Below, in pieces: positions 8,306-16,145 of a stretch of DNA of 48,450 nt. The DNA is taken from contig DXYS01000065.1 in assembly GCA_019415705.1 (NCBI GenBank), forward strand, positions 1-48,450, read 5' to 3'. Origin of the DNA: Bacteroidales bacterium. GTDB lineage: Bacteria; Bacteroidota; Bacteroidia; Bacteroidales; Muribaculaceae. Under the pieces are notes generated by a model. The model saw nothing but the letters and a program-made list of their open reading frames with translations. It was not told the origin of the DNA and searched no databases. A program made the position numbers and the translations under genes. How positions within the stretch are numbered: the first letter of the stretch is position 1; each line of letters opens with the position of its first letter.

Positions 8306-8935
8306 ATGAAAAAAATTCTATTACTTGCCGTGATGGCCGTCGCAGCCGTCAGCGCATCAGCCCAGATCACATGGAACGCCAAGGGCGGAGTCGGTTTCGC
8401 AACCTGCTGGGGCGACGCCGAAGATATCGGCTCACATTTCGTAGGCAAAATCGGTGCCGGTATCGAGAAACCCATCTCGTCAAACTGGTCAATTATGCCT
8501 TCGCTCGAAGTGGCATGGAAAGGCGCAAAAGAGACCTTTAAGGAGGATAAAGAAACATATAAGGGACAGTTAGACATCTTCTATCTGCAGATACCCGTAC
8601 TTGCCGCTTACCGCATCAACCTTTCGGACAACTGGAACACGACGCTTAAAGTCGGCCCTTACGTTGCTTGTGCGCTGACCGGTCACATGAAAGAAAAGTA
8701 TGAAAGCAATTACACCGGTGTCGAGAAAGACAAAATAAATATCTTCAAAGATGAAGACGGCGACGGCGCTATCGCTCAGCGCTTTGATGCCGGCATCGAT
8801 GTAGGCGTAGACTTCGAGTACCATCGTTTTGTTTTTGGTGTAGAATATGAGCTCGGTTTTGTTTCTATCACCAAATCAGACTACGGCACTCTGCGCAACG
8901 GCGCATTCTATGCCACCGTTGGCTGGAAATTCTGA
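8306..8935 (+). CDS. PorT-family outer membrane beta-barrel protein
   Basis: This 209-residue protein has a signal peptide (MKKILLLAVMAVAAVSASAQ) and alternating amphipathic strands typical of the small PorT/OMP_b-brl family: GGVGFATCWG, GAGIEKPISSNWSIMPSLEV, LQIPVLAAYRI, TTLKVGPYVAC, and a C-terminus ending in an aromatic residue (GWKF). A charged loop with DEDGDGA at about 150-156 may bind divalent metal. It starts 74 bases after the caspase gene, so co-transcription is possible but not required. It is followed by a strong terminator. The family is usually structural or of unknown role. Confidence 0.85.
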   Translation: MKKILLLAVMAVAAVSASAQITWNAKGGVGFATCWGDAEDIGSHFVGKIGAGIEKPISSNWSIMPSLEVAWKGAKETFKEDKETYKGQLDIFYLQIPVLAAYRINLSDNWNTTLKVGPYVACALTGHMKEKYESNYTGVEKDKINIFKDEDGDGAIAQRFDAGIDVGVDFEYHRFVFGVEYELGFVSITKSDYGTLRNGAFYATVGWKF

Positions 8936-8962
8936 TATACCACTAAATATAACGTTGCTTAA

Positions 8963-8996
8963 AAAAGAGGGATGCCCGACCAAGCATCCCTCTTTT
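8963..8996 (+). terminator. Intrinsic terminator after the PorT-like gene
   Basis: A perfect 13-base stem (AAAAGAGGGATGC at 8963-8975 with GCATCCCTCTTTT at 8984-8996) with an 8-base loop, 27 bases after the stop codon. It reads with a T-tract on either strand. Confidence 0.85.
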
Positions 8997-9037
8997 GATT
9001 TATTAGCTTAATTAGCTTTAATTCAAAAATTAATTCT

Positions 9038-9045
9038 TAGTTTTG
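9038..9045 (+). promoter_or_regulatory. -7 promoter box abutting the AlbA-type regulator start
   Basis: TAGTTTTG fits TAnnTTTG and lies only 4 bases before the ATG at 9050. If used, the transcript would be leaderless or nearly so. Confidence 0.35.
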
Positions 9046-9049
9046 CGAT

Positions 9050-10426
9050 ATGTTAACAGCATCCCAAATACAAGAATTAGTAAAAGGCGGCGAAGGCTAT
9101 AATGTTGACTTCAAGCGAAGTGTTCCCGCAAAGGTTAAAGAAATTTCAGATGAAGTTGCGGGCTTTGCCAATGCAGCGGGCGGTTTTCTCCTGATAGGAG
9201 TCGATAACAATAATAAAATTATCGGCGCAGAAATTGATAACAATAAAAGATCTGCTATTCAAGATACTATTGGAGAAATTTCACCCTCTTTGAGATGTGA
9301 TTTTTACCCTGTCGATGTTGACGGTAAGAAGGTGTGGGTTATTGACGTTCCGAGCGGTAAAGATAAACCATATCTCACCGGTGGCGTAATTTATGTTAGA
9401 GAGGGGGCCAATTGTCAGAAACTTCGTTCGGTCGAAGAAATAAGGGCTTTCTTCGCCGAGTGTGCTAAAATCTTTTACGATGCGATTCCTTGTAGATGGT
9501 TTGATATAGATAATGATATTGAGCCCCGCAATTTCAGGTCCTTTATGGAGATGGCAAATCTTTCCGACACGCTAACACTTAGAAGGTTATTTGAAAGCCT
9601 TGAGCTCTTGACCGAGGATGGTTTCGCTAAAAATGCCGCCGCTCTGTTTTTTGGCCGTAACCCTGAACGCAAATTTCCACATTCAATTATAAGATGTCTT
9701 CGTTTCAAAGGTAATGACAAAGTACATATCATTGATGACAAGACTTTTGGCGGCCCTTTGTATCAGCAATATTTGGATACTCTTTCATGGATTGAGAGCA
9801 AGCTTGAGGTAGAATATATCATTAAAGGGACGGGCCCGCGGAAAGAAATATGGGAGATTCCGCTTGACGTTTTCAAAGAAGCCGTTATGAACGCCATCTG
9901 CCACCGGGATCTTTACGAAGAGGGCGCGACTATTATGGTTGAAATATATGATAACCGTGTCGAAATATCAAATCCGGGTGGGTTATTACCTACCGTAGCT
10001 GCTGAGTTTGGTCATAAAAGCATGAGCCGTAATCCTCTCATCTTTGGACTCTTTACAAGGATGCAAGTTGTTGAGAAGGTTGGATCAGGTATTCCTCGCA
10101 TGCGCAGGCTGATGAAAGATGCGGGCTTACCTGAACCAAAATTTAATACTCAGGGGTTCTTCACTGTCACTTTTATGAAAAGATCTAAGGTCACTCAAGG
10201 CAAAAATGATAGATTAAACGATAGATTAAATGATAGATTAAATACCCGCGAAACACAAGTTCTTAAAATATTATCCGAAACTCCCGGCTTAAGGACCAAT
10301 GATTTATCAGAGATGATAGGAGTGAGTGTACCAACAATATCGCGCACATTAAAGAACTTGATTAATCTTAATCTGATAGAATATCGCGGAGCAAAGAAGA
10401 ACGGAGGATATTATCTTATAAGATAA
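9050..10426 (+). CDS. AlbA_2/Schlafen-type ATP-binding transcriptional regulator with C-terminal winged helix
   Basis: This 458-residue protein has the AlbA_2 (Schlafen-like) domain at about 10-125 (VDFKRSVP, then EVAGFANAAGGFLLIGVDNN), a middle HATPase_c_4-type region (about 270-345: FKEAVMNAICHRDLYEEGATIMVEIYDN split over two strands, then ISNPGGLLP), and a C-terminal helix-turn-helix (about 402-458: TRETQVLKILSETPGLRTND, then SVPTISRTLKNL). The last two domains are joined by a linker of near-identical NDRL units encoded by a 12-base tandem repeat (10205-10243). Such proteins are usually DNA-binding regulators whose ligand is unknown. The gene stands alone, is AT-richer than its neighbours, and converges on the DUF2752 gene. 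Confidence 0.85.
   Translation: MLTASQIQELVKGGEGYNVDFKRSVPAKVKEISDEVAGFANAAGGFLLIGVDNNNKIIGAEIDNNKRSAIQDTIGEISPSLRCDFYPVDVDGKKVWVIDVPSGKDKPYLTGGVIYVREGANCQKLRSVEEIRAFFAECAKIFYDAIPCRWFDIDNDIEPRNFRSFMEMANLSDTLTLRRLFESLELLTEDGFAKNAAALFFGRNPERKFPHSIIRCLRFKGNDKVHIIDDKTFGGPLYQQYLDTLSWIESKLEVEYIIKGTGPRKEIWEIPLDVFKEAVMNAICHRDLYEEGATIMVEIYDNRVEISNPGGLLPTVAAEFGHKSMSRNPLIFGLFTRMQVVEKVGSGIPRMRRLMKDAGLPEPKFNTQGFFTVTFMKRSKVTQGKNDRLNDRLNDRLNTRETQVLKILSETPGLRTNDLSEMIGVSVPTISRTLKNLINLNLIEYRGAKKNGGYYLIR
10205..10243 (+). repeat. 12-base tandem repeat inside the regulator gene
   Basis: Three in-frame units of AAYGATAGATTA encode NDRL three times, followed by one more Asn codon. It sits between the ATP-binding region and the winged helix. 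Copy-number change would lengthen or shorten the linker in steps of four residues. Confidence 0.85.
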
Positions 10427-10475
10427 TGCCGTAAAATCAGATGCTTTAACGGTTGAGTATTATCCTAACATCTTC

Positions 10476-10871
10476 TTAGCAACCGATTAGGTTGCGGATT
10501 ATCCACCAACCGAGGATGAGGGCGAGGAGGGCGGCGATGGTGACGGGGCGCAGGAGCATGGCGGCGAGGCGGGGGAAGCGTTGCGGAGCGTATTCGGCCA
10601 CACCGAAGGCCGCAGCCACGGGCACCAAAAAGAATAGCATTGCATTATAGCGCCACGCCTCGGCCACGCGGCCGTTAAGCAGGGCGTGGAGAGCGCGCTG
10701 CGAGCCGCAGCCGGGGCAGTCAAAGCCCGTCAGCGCCTTGAACACACAGCGCGGAGCGCGGCCGCCGGCCGCCGGGTCGTTGAGCGCATAATATATAATG
10801 ATAGCGGTGACCGCCGCGAGGGCAACCACCGCTATCAGCGTTCGTTTAATTTTTGATCGTCCGGATTTCAA
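10476..10871 (-). CDS. DUF2752 membrane protein
   Basis: This 131-residue protein carries the DUF2752 signature around residues 48-66: TGFDCPGCGSQRALHALLNG with the paired cysteines. Three hydrophobic segments lie at about 9-28, 76-93 and 106-126. The start is TTG at 10871; no ATG lies near the beginning, and the codon is 7 bases past the stop of the upstream GYF/CD225 gene, so translation is probably coupled to it. It is the last gene of the minus-strand unit mazG-like, deoC, GYF/CD225, DUF2752. Its function is unknown. The hairpin-like GCAACC/GGTTGC at its 3' end lies within coding sequence. Confidence 0.8.
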   Translation of the reverse strand: MKSGRSKIKRTLIAVVALAAVTAIIIYYALNDPAAGGRAPRCVFKALTGFDCPGCGSQRALHALLNGRVAEAWRYNAMLFFLVPVAAAFGVAEYAPQRFPRLAAMLLRPVTIAALLALILGWWIIRNLIGC

Positions 10872-10878
10872 GCGGATA

Positions 10879-11382
10879 TCACATCGACAGAGCCATAACT
10901 ATAGGTATAGTCACCAGACCGAGCACTATCGAAAGGATGATGGCCCACTCCGCACGCTCTGACATGCGGACCGCTTTCTGATAATCACCGTTGCGATAGT
11001 TGCTCGTAGTCAGCAGCGAGAAGACTATGGCCACGATGCCGCCGGGTGTGCAACAGCAGACGGCCGCAATCACCGACCACAGCAGATAAGTGGGCGGACA
11101 CGGGGGCTCGTCAGTCGTAACAGCCGAGACCTGTGCCGCCGCAACTGACGGCTGAGCGGGCTCGCTGAAAACTTCGGTTACAGTCTCATGGACAACATGC
11201 GCAGGCTCTGCGGCAGGCTCGACGCCATAGACGGCGGCTGTCGCCGGAGCATCTGCGGCAGGCATCCATTGCTCGAGGCCCTCATACCACACAGGGGTCG
11301 AGGCCGGCAGCCCCATTTCGGCGAACTGCTCGAGTGTGTAAGGTCCCTGTTGGACTCCGTTAAGATAAATCCAGATTTTCAT
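10879..11382 (-). CDS. GYF_2 domain plus CD225/dispanin-type membrane protein
   Basis: This 167-residue protein has an N-terminal GYF_2-like domain (residues 1-45: IYLNGVQQGPYTLEQFAEMG, then VWYEGLEQWMPA), an Ala/Val/Glu-rich linker (46-92), and a C-terminal CD225-type region (about 93-167) with PPTYLLWSVIAAVCCCTPGG, IVAIVFS, a YQKAVRMSERAEWAI stretch and a second membrane helix. CD225/dispanin proteins sit in membranes in a hairpin topology; GYF domains bind peptides in other organisms. The pairing is frequent in Bacteroidetes proteins of unknown role. It starts 16 bases after the deoC stop. Confidence 0.82.
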   Translation of the reverse strand: MKIWIYLNGVQQGPYTLEQFAEMGLPASTPVWYEGLEQWMPAADAPATAAVYGVEPAAEPAHVVHETVTEVFSEPAQPSVAAAQVSAVTTDEPPCPPTYLLWSVIAAVCCCTPGGIVAIVFSLLTTSNYRNGDYQKAVRMSERAEWAIILSIVLGLVTIPIVMALSM

Positions 11383-11398
11383 AGGAAAGTTATGTTGC

Positions 11399-12283
11399 TC
11401 AGAAGAATTTTATTTCTTTGCCGAGGATGTCGCCGAGCAGGTTGTTGGCTAAACGGCTTGCGCCGAGACGGAAGTATTCGTTCGTAAGCCATTCCTCGCC
11501 GAGCACTTCCTTGACAATCGTATAATATTTGACTGCATCGGCTGTCGTGGCCACTCCGCCGGCGGCCTTGAATCCGACACGTGTGCCGGTCTTCTCGTAG
11601 TATTCCTTGATGGCCTGACACATAACATAGGTAGCCTCGAGGCTTGCGCCGGGGAACTCCTTGCCTGTCGAGGTCTTCAGGAAATCAGCACCCGAGTAGA
11701 GGGCGAGGACCGATGCGGCCTTAATGTTTTCGGCTGTCTTGAGGGCTCCGGTCTCGAGGATTACTTTGAGACGTGCGTCGCGGCATGCGGTCTTCTGCTC
11801 GGCGATTTCGTCGCACACTTCCTCATAATCTCCGTCTAAGAAATTGCCGACATTGAGCACGATGTCAATCTCATCTGCACCACCGTCGACAGCGAGGGCC
11901 GTCTCGGCAATCTTGACCTCGGTGAAAGTCTGCGACGAGGGGAAACCGCCGCTGACACAGGCCACGTCGACCTCGCTGACATCAAGGACCGTGCGCACAA
12001 TCTGGGCGAAATTAGGATATACGCAGATGGCGGCCACATTGGGCAGCTCGGGATATTCCTCCTCAAACGCGTTGACACGCTCGGTGAAAGCGGCGACAGA
12101 CTGCGGCGAGTCGGTAGCCTTGAGAGTGGTCAGGTCGATTGTGTTGAAAAGGAAACGGTAGACGTCGACATTATTGTTTTCGTCAAAGTGTTCGTCAATG
12201 ATTTTTTTAACGGCCGCGTCGACGGCTGCATCGTCAGAGATGACCTTGCTCGCGGCTACGGTGTCATGATATTTGTCACTCAT
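11399..12283 (-). CDS. deoC: Deoxyribose-phosphate aldolase
   Basis: This cytoplasmic class-I aldolase cleaves 2-deoxyribose-5-phosphate to glyceraldehyde-3-phosphate and acetaldehyde in deoxynucleoside breakdown. The 294-residue protein (start at the ATG at 12283, MSDKYHDT, rather than the TTG two codons earlier) shows the Schiff-base lysine in DFLKTSTG (about K203), the second catalytic lysine in VGFKAAGGV (about K239), and the acidic strand DEIDIVLN. Its N-terminal extension matches the longer Bacteroidetes/Gammaproteobacteria form. It lies 41 bases after the mazG-like gene, a pairing common in Bacteroidetes that links nucleotide clean-up and salvage. Confidence 0.95.
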   Translation of the reverse strand: MSDKYHDTVAASKVISDDAAVDAAVKKIIDEHFDENNNVDVYRFLFNTIDLTTLKATDSPQSVAAFTERVNAFEEEYPELPNVAAICVYPNFAQIVRTVLDVSEVDVACVSGGFPSSQTFTEVKIAETALAVDGGADEIDIVLNVGNFLDGDYEEVCDEIAEQKTACRDARLKVILETGALKTAENIKAASVLALYSGADFLKTSTGKEFPGASLEATYVMCQAIKEYYEKTGTRVGFKAAGGVATTADAVKYYTIVKEVLGEEWLTNEYFRLGASRLANNLLGDILGKEIKFF

Positions 12284-12324
12284 AATCAAAAAGATTTGTG
12301 GAGTTTTATAAGATTTTATGTCAG

Positions 12325-12693
12325 TTAACTGTCAGACTGGCTGAGCTTGGGATTGTTTTTATGACGCTCCTTATCTCTAACGCTTTTTTTGACGAGATTG
12401 TTGCGGAATGCGGCGGTGAGGTCCACGCCGGTCTGATTGGCAATGGCCGCAACGACCCAGATTACGTCGGCCAGTTCGTCAGCGAGCGCGAGACTGTCGC
12501 CCGGCTTGGCCGACTGGTCGCCGTAGACACGCGCCATCACACGGGCCACCTCGCCACACTCCTCGGCCAGCTCCGCCATGTTGGTCAGTGGCGAGAAATA
12601 TCTGACACCATAGCTTTTAATCCATGTGTCGACGGCATGCTGCATCTGCGCGATAGTGATTTCGCCCTCGGCGGGCAATAAAGAGTCACTCAT
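12325..12693 (-). CDS. MazG-like nucleotide pyrophosphohydrolase
   Basis: This 122-residue all-alpha NTP pyrophosphatase-type protein starts at ATG 12693 (MSDSLLPAEGE). The metal-binding pattern is clear: MAELAEECGEVARV supplies the EExxE motif, and ADELADVIWVV the downstream ExxD. Such enzymes hydrolyse non-canonical or excess (d)NTPs to the monophosphate plus pyrophosphate. Single-domain size and residues suggest the dCTPase/MazG-like subgroup rather than full-length MazG. It is the first gene of the deoC operon and diverges from the secreted protein gene at 12917. Confidence 0.88.
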   Translation of the reverse strand: MSDSLLPAEGEITIAQMQHAVDTWIKSYGVRYFSPLTNMAELAEECGEVARVMARVYGDQSAKPGDSLALADELADVIWVVAAIANQTGVDLTAAFRNNLVKKSVRDKERHKNNPKLSQSDS

Positions 12694-12814
12694 ATTAGGC
12701 AAAATTAGCAAAAATAACAACACTCACAAAAAAATATCAAAAACACGCATACTTTGATTATTTTTTCTCAAAACCCGCCTTAAATAATAAAAATGACATA
12801 TATACACCATAAAA

Positions 12815-12846
12815 TTTGTCATGTTTACAATAAAAGTATATATTTG
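12815..12846 (+). promoter_or_regulatory. Bacteroidetes-type promoter for the 829-residue secreted protein
   Basis: TTTG at 12815-12818, then 20 bases, then TATATTTG at 12839-12846: a close match to TTTG-N19-TAnnTTTG. The predicted leader is about 65 bases. Confidence 0.7.
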
Positions 12847-12916
12847 CCGACAATATGTCACAATTCAGATTTATAAGATTACGTCTATTCATTCTTTCAC
12901 ATTTAACTAATCCAGT

Positions 12917-15406
12917 ATGAGAAAACTTTTACTCACCGCTTTAACAGCAGCCGTCACGCTGTCAGCGTCGGCAGCCGTGCCGTTTGAAAAAGGCAAGAAC
13001 CCGCTGCGCCACAGCTCTGTACGCGCGACGGCCGCAACCATTCCATCTCGTGCAGCTGCCGAGCAGACAATCCTCGACGAGAACTTCGCAGGATTCACAG
13101 CCGGCACCGAAACAGAGCCGGCCGCTGAAATCGCATACGACAATATATATTATATCCCGAACTCCTACACCGCGCAGCCGGGCTGGACAGGTCAGGGAGT
13201 GCGTCCGACAGGCGGCAGCGTGTCACTCCACCCGTGGAAAGACAGCTACGATGACACACGCGGCGGATACATCTCGACGCCTAAACTGATGATGGACGGC
13301 ACAGCCACGCTGACCTTCAAAGCCAAAGCTCTCGGAGCTGACGGCGCAGAACTGTGGGTGGCATTATGCGATGATGACTACGGCCCCGGCGACGACCAAG
13401 GCGACTACACACTCACCAACGAGTGGAAAGAATACACGCTCGTTGCTTCTAACGGCTCGCTCGACATGCCGTCTTATTTCCAGTTCTCGTCAGAGGAAGG
13501 CATCGCCATGATTGACGATGTCAAAATCGTCTTCAAGCAAGACCGCATCGCTTCACCGTCGGTCAACTATGCAAAAAACGTGTCTGAGAACGAATTTGTG
13601 GCCAACTGGGATGAAGTCGCCGCAGCCGAGGGCTATATGCTGACCGTGCTTTGCACGACAGCTCCCACCGAGGTTATCGAGGGCACCGTCAAAGAAAACT
13701 TTGAAAGCATCAATGTCAATGCTGACGGCAAAACCATCGACAGCACGAATCCGGGCTACCCCGAGGGTTGGACCATCAGCGTCAGCGACAACGGCTCGCA
13801 GGACGTGACCACCGAGAGCGGCAATCTGAGCTCAGGCTCTGTGGCCCTGATGTTTGACGCCGTGGGCGACATGATTGTAACCCCCGCCACACCCGAGCCA
13901 ATCGACCGTTTTACATTCTGGTGCAAACCGACCGTCGACAACGACAACTACGAGGGCATGTCGCTCATACGTGTCGAGCTCTATCACTCGACGACCGACA
14001 CATGGGAGAATACGGCTCACCTCGCCTACTATAATTTCTCGGAGTATAACGGCCGTCTGTATACACTCGACGAGAACTCACTCGGCACCGATGTGACACG
14101 CGTCAGACTCTCTTACATACAGAAAGGCACTCCCGACTTCTATATTGATGACATCGAGCTCCATTACCGCAACCGCGGTGTGACCGCCCCGGTGCTCAGC
14201 GACTTCAAGGTCAGCGCGACAGAGTATGCCGTCAAAAACATAGACCCGGCCAACGACTATTTCTATTTCGTCAAGGCTTACCGTGACGACGTGGTCTCGA
14301 CCGCAAGTTATATGGTCTGGGTCGATGGCGTGGCAGGCCTTAAGGTCAAGACCGATGAGGCTGCCGACGTTACCCAGACATCATTCACCGCCCGCTGGAA
14401 GCAGCTCGGCCATGCCGACAACTACACGGTCAACCTCTTCCGCATCGTCAAACCCGCAGCAGACATGCAGGACGTGGTTGTTCTCGAGGAGTCATTTGAC
14501 AAAATCGACGAAGGCACCGTCGAAAATCCCGGCACAGACTGGATTTCGCCCTTTGACTTTGGCGCCAAAGGATGGGCGGCTACAGGATGGCGCGCCACAC
14601 AGCCCGCATGGGCCGCAGGCATGGCCGGCACGACAGGCACAAACTCATGGATGGGCACCGCCGGTCTGGTCTACACTCCCGACCTCGACCTGTCATTCTA
14701 TGACGGTCAGGGCATCACCATCGACGCAACGTTTGTCACAACAGTGGCATCGCTCCAGTACACACCTGAGGGTGCGTCCGAGCCTGTCACCGAGGACGAA
14801 GGCGTATTTGCCATGCTGATGAACAGCTCAAACCTCAACGCACCTATCGCCTCCGGACTTTTAGAGACTCCGACCGTCGGCTCAAACACCGGCCGTATCC
14901 TCATCCGGGATATACCGGCCGACGCAGACCTTTCGAAAGTCGTTATAGCCTTCATGAACAAGAGCGGCCAGAAATTCTTTGTCGACCATGCCAAAATCAT
15001 GATGAACGTGCCGGCCGGCAAGACAATGTCTGCCCCGCTCACCTCGGCATCGACAAAAGAGACCTTCCATAAATTCGAAAATCTTGACCCGCAAAGTGAT
15101 CACGGCTACACGGTCAGCGGCTCGACAGTCCATGATTATGTCACATTCGCATCAGAGACATCCGACATGCGCATAGTCAACACATCAGCCGGCATCGGCG
15201 AAATCGGCGCTGACGAGACGGCAGTCATCATCAGAGGCAACGCAGGCGCCATAGTCGTAAACGCACCCGATGACATGCTCACCGAGGTTTACTCACTCAC
15301 CGGCATTAAAGTGGCCGAAGGCCGCGGCACATGCACACTGAGCGCTCCCGCAGGCATCTATATTGTCCGCGTCGGCAGCCATACAGCCAAGATTGCCGTA
15401 CGCTGA
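12917..15406 (+). CDS. Secreted choice-of-anchor-J / FN3 protein with sorting-like C-terminus
   Basis: This 829-residue protein has a signal peptide (MRKLLLTALTAAVTLSASAA). Three jelly-roll, cleaved-adhesin/choice-of-anchor-J-like modules are visible, each opening with an ExF pattern and a Gly/Trp-rich strand: about 50-210 (ENFAGF), 250-420 (ENFESINVNADG, EGWTIS) and 515-700 (EESFDKIDEG). Short FN3-like strands separate them (for example TSFTARWKQLGHADNYTVNL). The last 65 residues resemble a type IX secretion or surface-sorting tail: VYSLTGIKVAEG, then PAGIYIVRVG and a basic end. It is likely surface-attached or secreted; no enzyme motif is visible. It shares this design with the 1524-residue protein at 23037-27611. 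Confidence 0.85.
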   Translation: MRKLLLTALTAAVTLSASAAVPFEKGKNPLRHSSVRATAATIPSRAAAEQTILDENFAGFTAGTETEPAAEIAYDNIYYIPNSYTAQPGWTGQGVRPTGGSVSLHPWKDSYDDTRGGYISTPKLMMDGTATLTFKAKALGADGAELWVALCDDDYGPGDDQGDYTLTNEWKEYTLVASNGSLDMPSYFQFSSEEGIAMIDDVKIVFKQDRIASPSVNYAKNVSENEFVANWDEVAAAEGYMLTVLCTTAPTEVIEGTVKENFESINVNADGKTIDSTNPGYPEGWTISVSDNGSQDVTTESGNLSSGSVALMFDAVGDMIVTPATPEPIDRFTFWCKPTVDNDNYEGMSLIRVELYHSTTDTWENTAHLAYYNFSEYNGRLYTLDENSLGTDVTRVRLSYIQKGTPDFYIDDIELHYRNRGVTAPVLSDFKVSATEYAVKNIDPANDYFYFVKAYRDDVVSTASYMVWVDGVAGLKVKTDEAADVTQTSFTARWKQLGHADNYTVNLFRIVKPAADMQDVVVLEESFDKIDEGTVENPGTDWISPFDFGAKGWAATGWRATQPAWAAGMAGTTGTNSWMGTAGLVYTPDLDLSFYDGQGITIDATFVTTVASLQYTPEGASEPVTEDEGVFAMLMNSSNLNAPIASGLLETPTVGSNTGRILIRDIPADADLSKVVIAFMNKSGQKFFVDHAKIMMNVPAGKTMSAPLTSASTKETFHKFENLDPQSDHGYTVSGSTVHDYVTFASETSDMRIVNTSAGIGEIGADETAVIIRGNAGAIVVNAPDDMLTEVYSLTGIKVAEGRGTCTLSAPAGIYIVRVGSHTAKIAVR

Positions 15407-15428
15407 AATTTTTAAAACAAACAATACG

Positions 15429-15470
15429 ACAGGAGCTGCGCCACAACATCGGGCACAGCTCCTGTTTTTA
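15429..15470 (+). terminator. Intrinsic terminator between convergent genes
   Basis: ACAGGAGCTG (15429-15438) pairs with CAGCTCCTGT (15456-15465), followed by TTTTTATT. Lying between two convergent units it may act both ways. Confidence 0.8.
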
Positions 15471-15498
15471 TTATCCTTAAAAAATGGGACCGAACGGT

Positions 15499-15789
15499 TT
15501 AGCGGCGTTTCATGAAAAGAGCGCCGATGAGGCCGATGACTGACATCACCCAGCCAAAGACGTTGAGAACGACGATAATCCACCAGTCGACGTTATACAT
15601 CGTGGTGTAGACTACGGCTTTTGTAAGCCATGCGGGATCAAAGAGATGGATGATGTAGTTGGGCACGAAGAAGAGTCCGTGTACGATGCCCATAAACCAG
15701 CCGTACTCTTTTGTGGGCTCGATTTGCAGAAGCCATGCGAGGCCGAACGAAACGGCGCACATAACGATGAAATTGATAAATGCTTTCAT
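15499..15789 (-). CDS. Small integral membrane protein
   Basis: This 96-residue protein has three hydrophobic segments (about 4-22, 30-50 and 66-90) and a basic C-terminal end (FMKRR). Aromatic residues are frequent (YGWFMG, VDWWIIVVLNVFGW). I recognise no family with certainty. It lies 27 bases after the RyR gene and is the last gene of the minus-strand trio, so it may work with the channel-like protein upstream, but this is inferred from position only. Confidence 0.75.
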   Translation of the reverse strand: MKAFINFIVMCAVSFGLAWLLQIEPTKEYGWFMGIVHGLFFVPNYIIHLFDPAWLTKAVVYTTMYNVDWWIIVVLNVFGWVMSVIGLIGALFMKRR

Positions 15790-15816
15790 AATGACAGAGG
15801 TTATAAATGAATAAAA

Positions 15817-16119
15817 TTAAGATTGTTTACGGCGTTTGATTTCAAAGCCAAGAGAGATGATGAGCCTGAGTGTTTCGAGCGATGTGGCGCGGTCATAATC
15901 GCGCTCGCTCTCGCTGAGCTCGTCGTAGCTGACGAGACAGGGATGGGTCTTTAGGCGGTCGTTGCGTTCGGGACCGTAGCGCCAGCCGTCGTCGATACGG
16001 CCTTTGGCCCAGACTTCGTGGACGTTGCGAGCCATGTCTTCGGCCAATTCGGCCAACTCATCGGGCAGCGTGACGGCTGAGGTATCGGCCGGAGCCGGGA
16101 TGTAGGGTTTGTGTGACAT
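15817..16119 (-). CDS. Stand-alone RyR-domain protein
   Basis: This 100-residue protein is almost entirely one RyR (ryanodine-receptor repeat) domain: ELAEDMARNVHEVWAKGRI, then DDGWRYGPERND, THPCLVSYDELSESERDYDR and TLRLIISLGFEI. These are the signature positions of bacterial RyR proteins. RyR domains are thought to bind small ligands, perhaps nucleotide-derived, but the bacterial ligand is not established. It is placed between a channel-like protein that itself ends in a RyR-like segment (26-base gap) and a small membrane protein, suggesting a shared complex or signalling role. Confidence 0.9.
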   Translation of the reverse strand: MSHKPYIPAPADTSAVTLPDELAELAEDMARNVHEVWAKGRIDDGWRYGPERNDRLKTHPCLVSYDELSESERDYDRATSLETLRLIISLGFEIKRRKQS

Positions 16120-16145
16120 GATTTATGATGCTTGTCAGTTGATGA

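Noticed and set aside
10481..10497. Hairpin GCAACC/GGTTGC as terminator of the AlbA-type regulator gene
   Set aside because: It lies inside the last codons of the convergent DUF2752 gene and no T-tract follows it.
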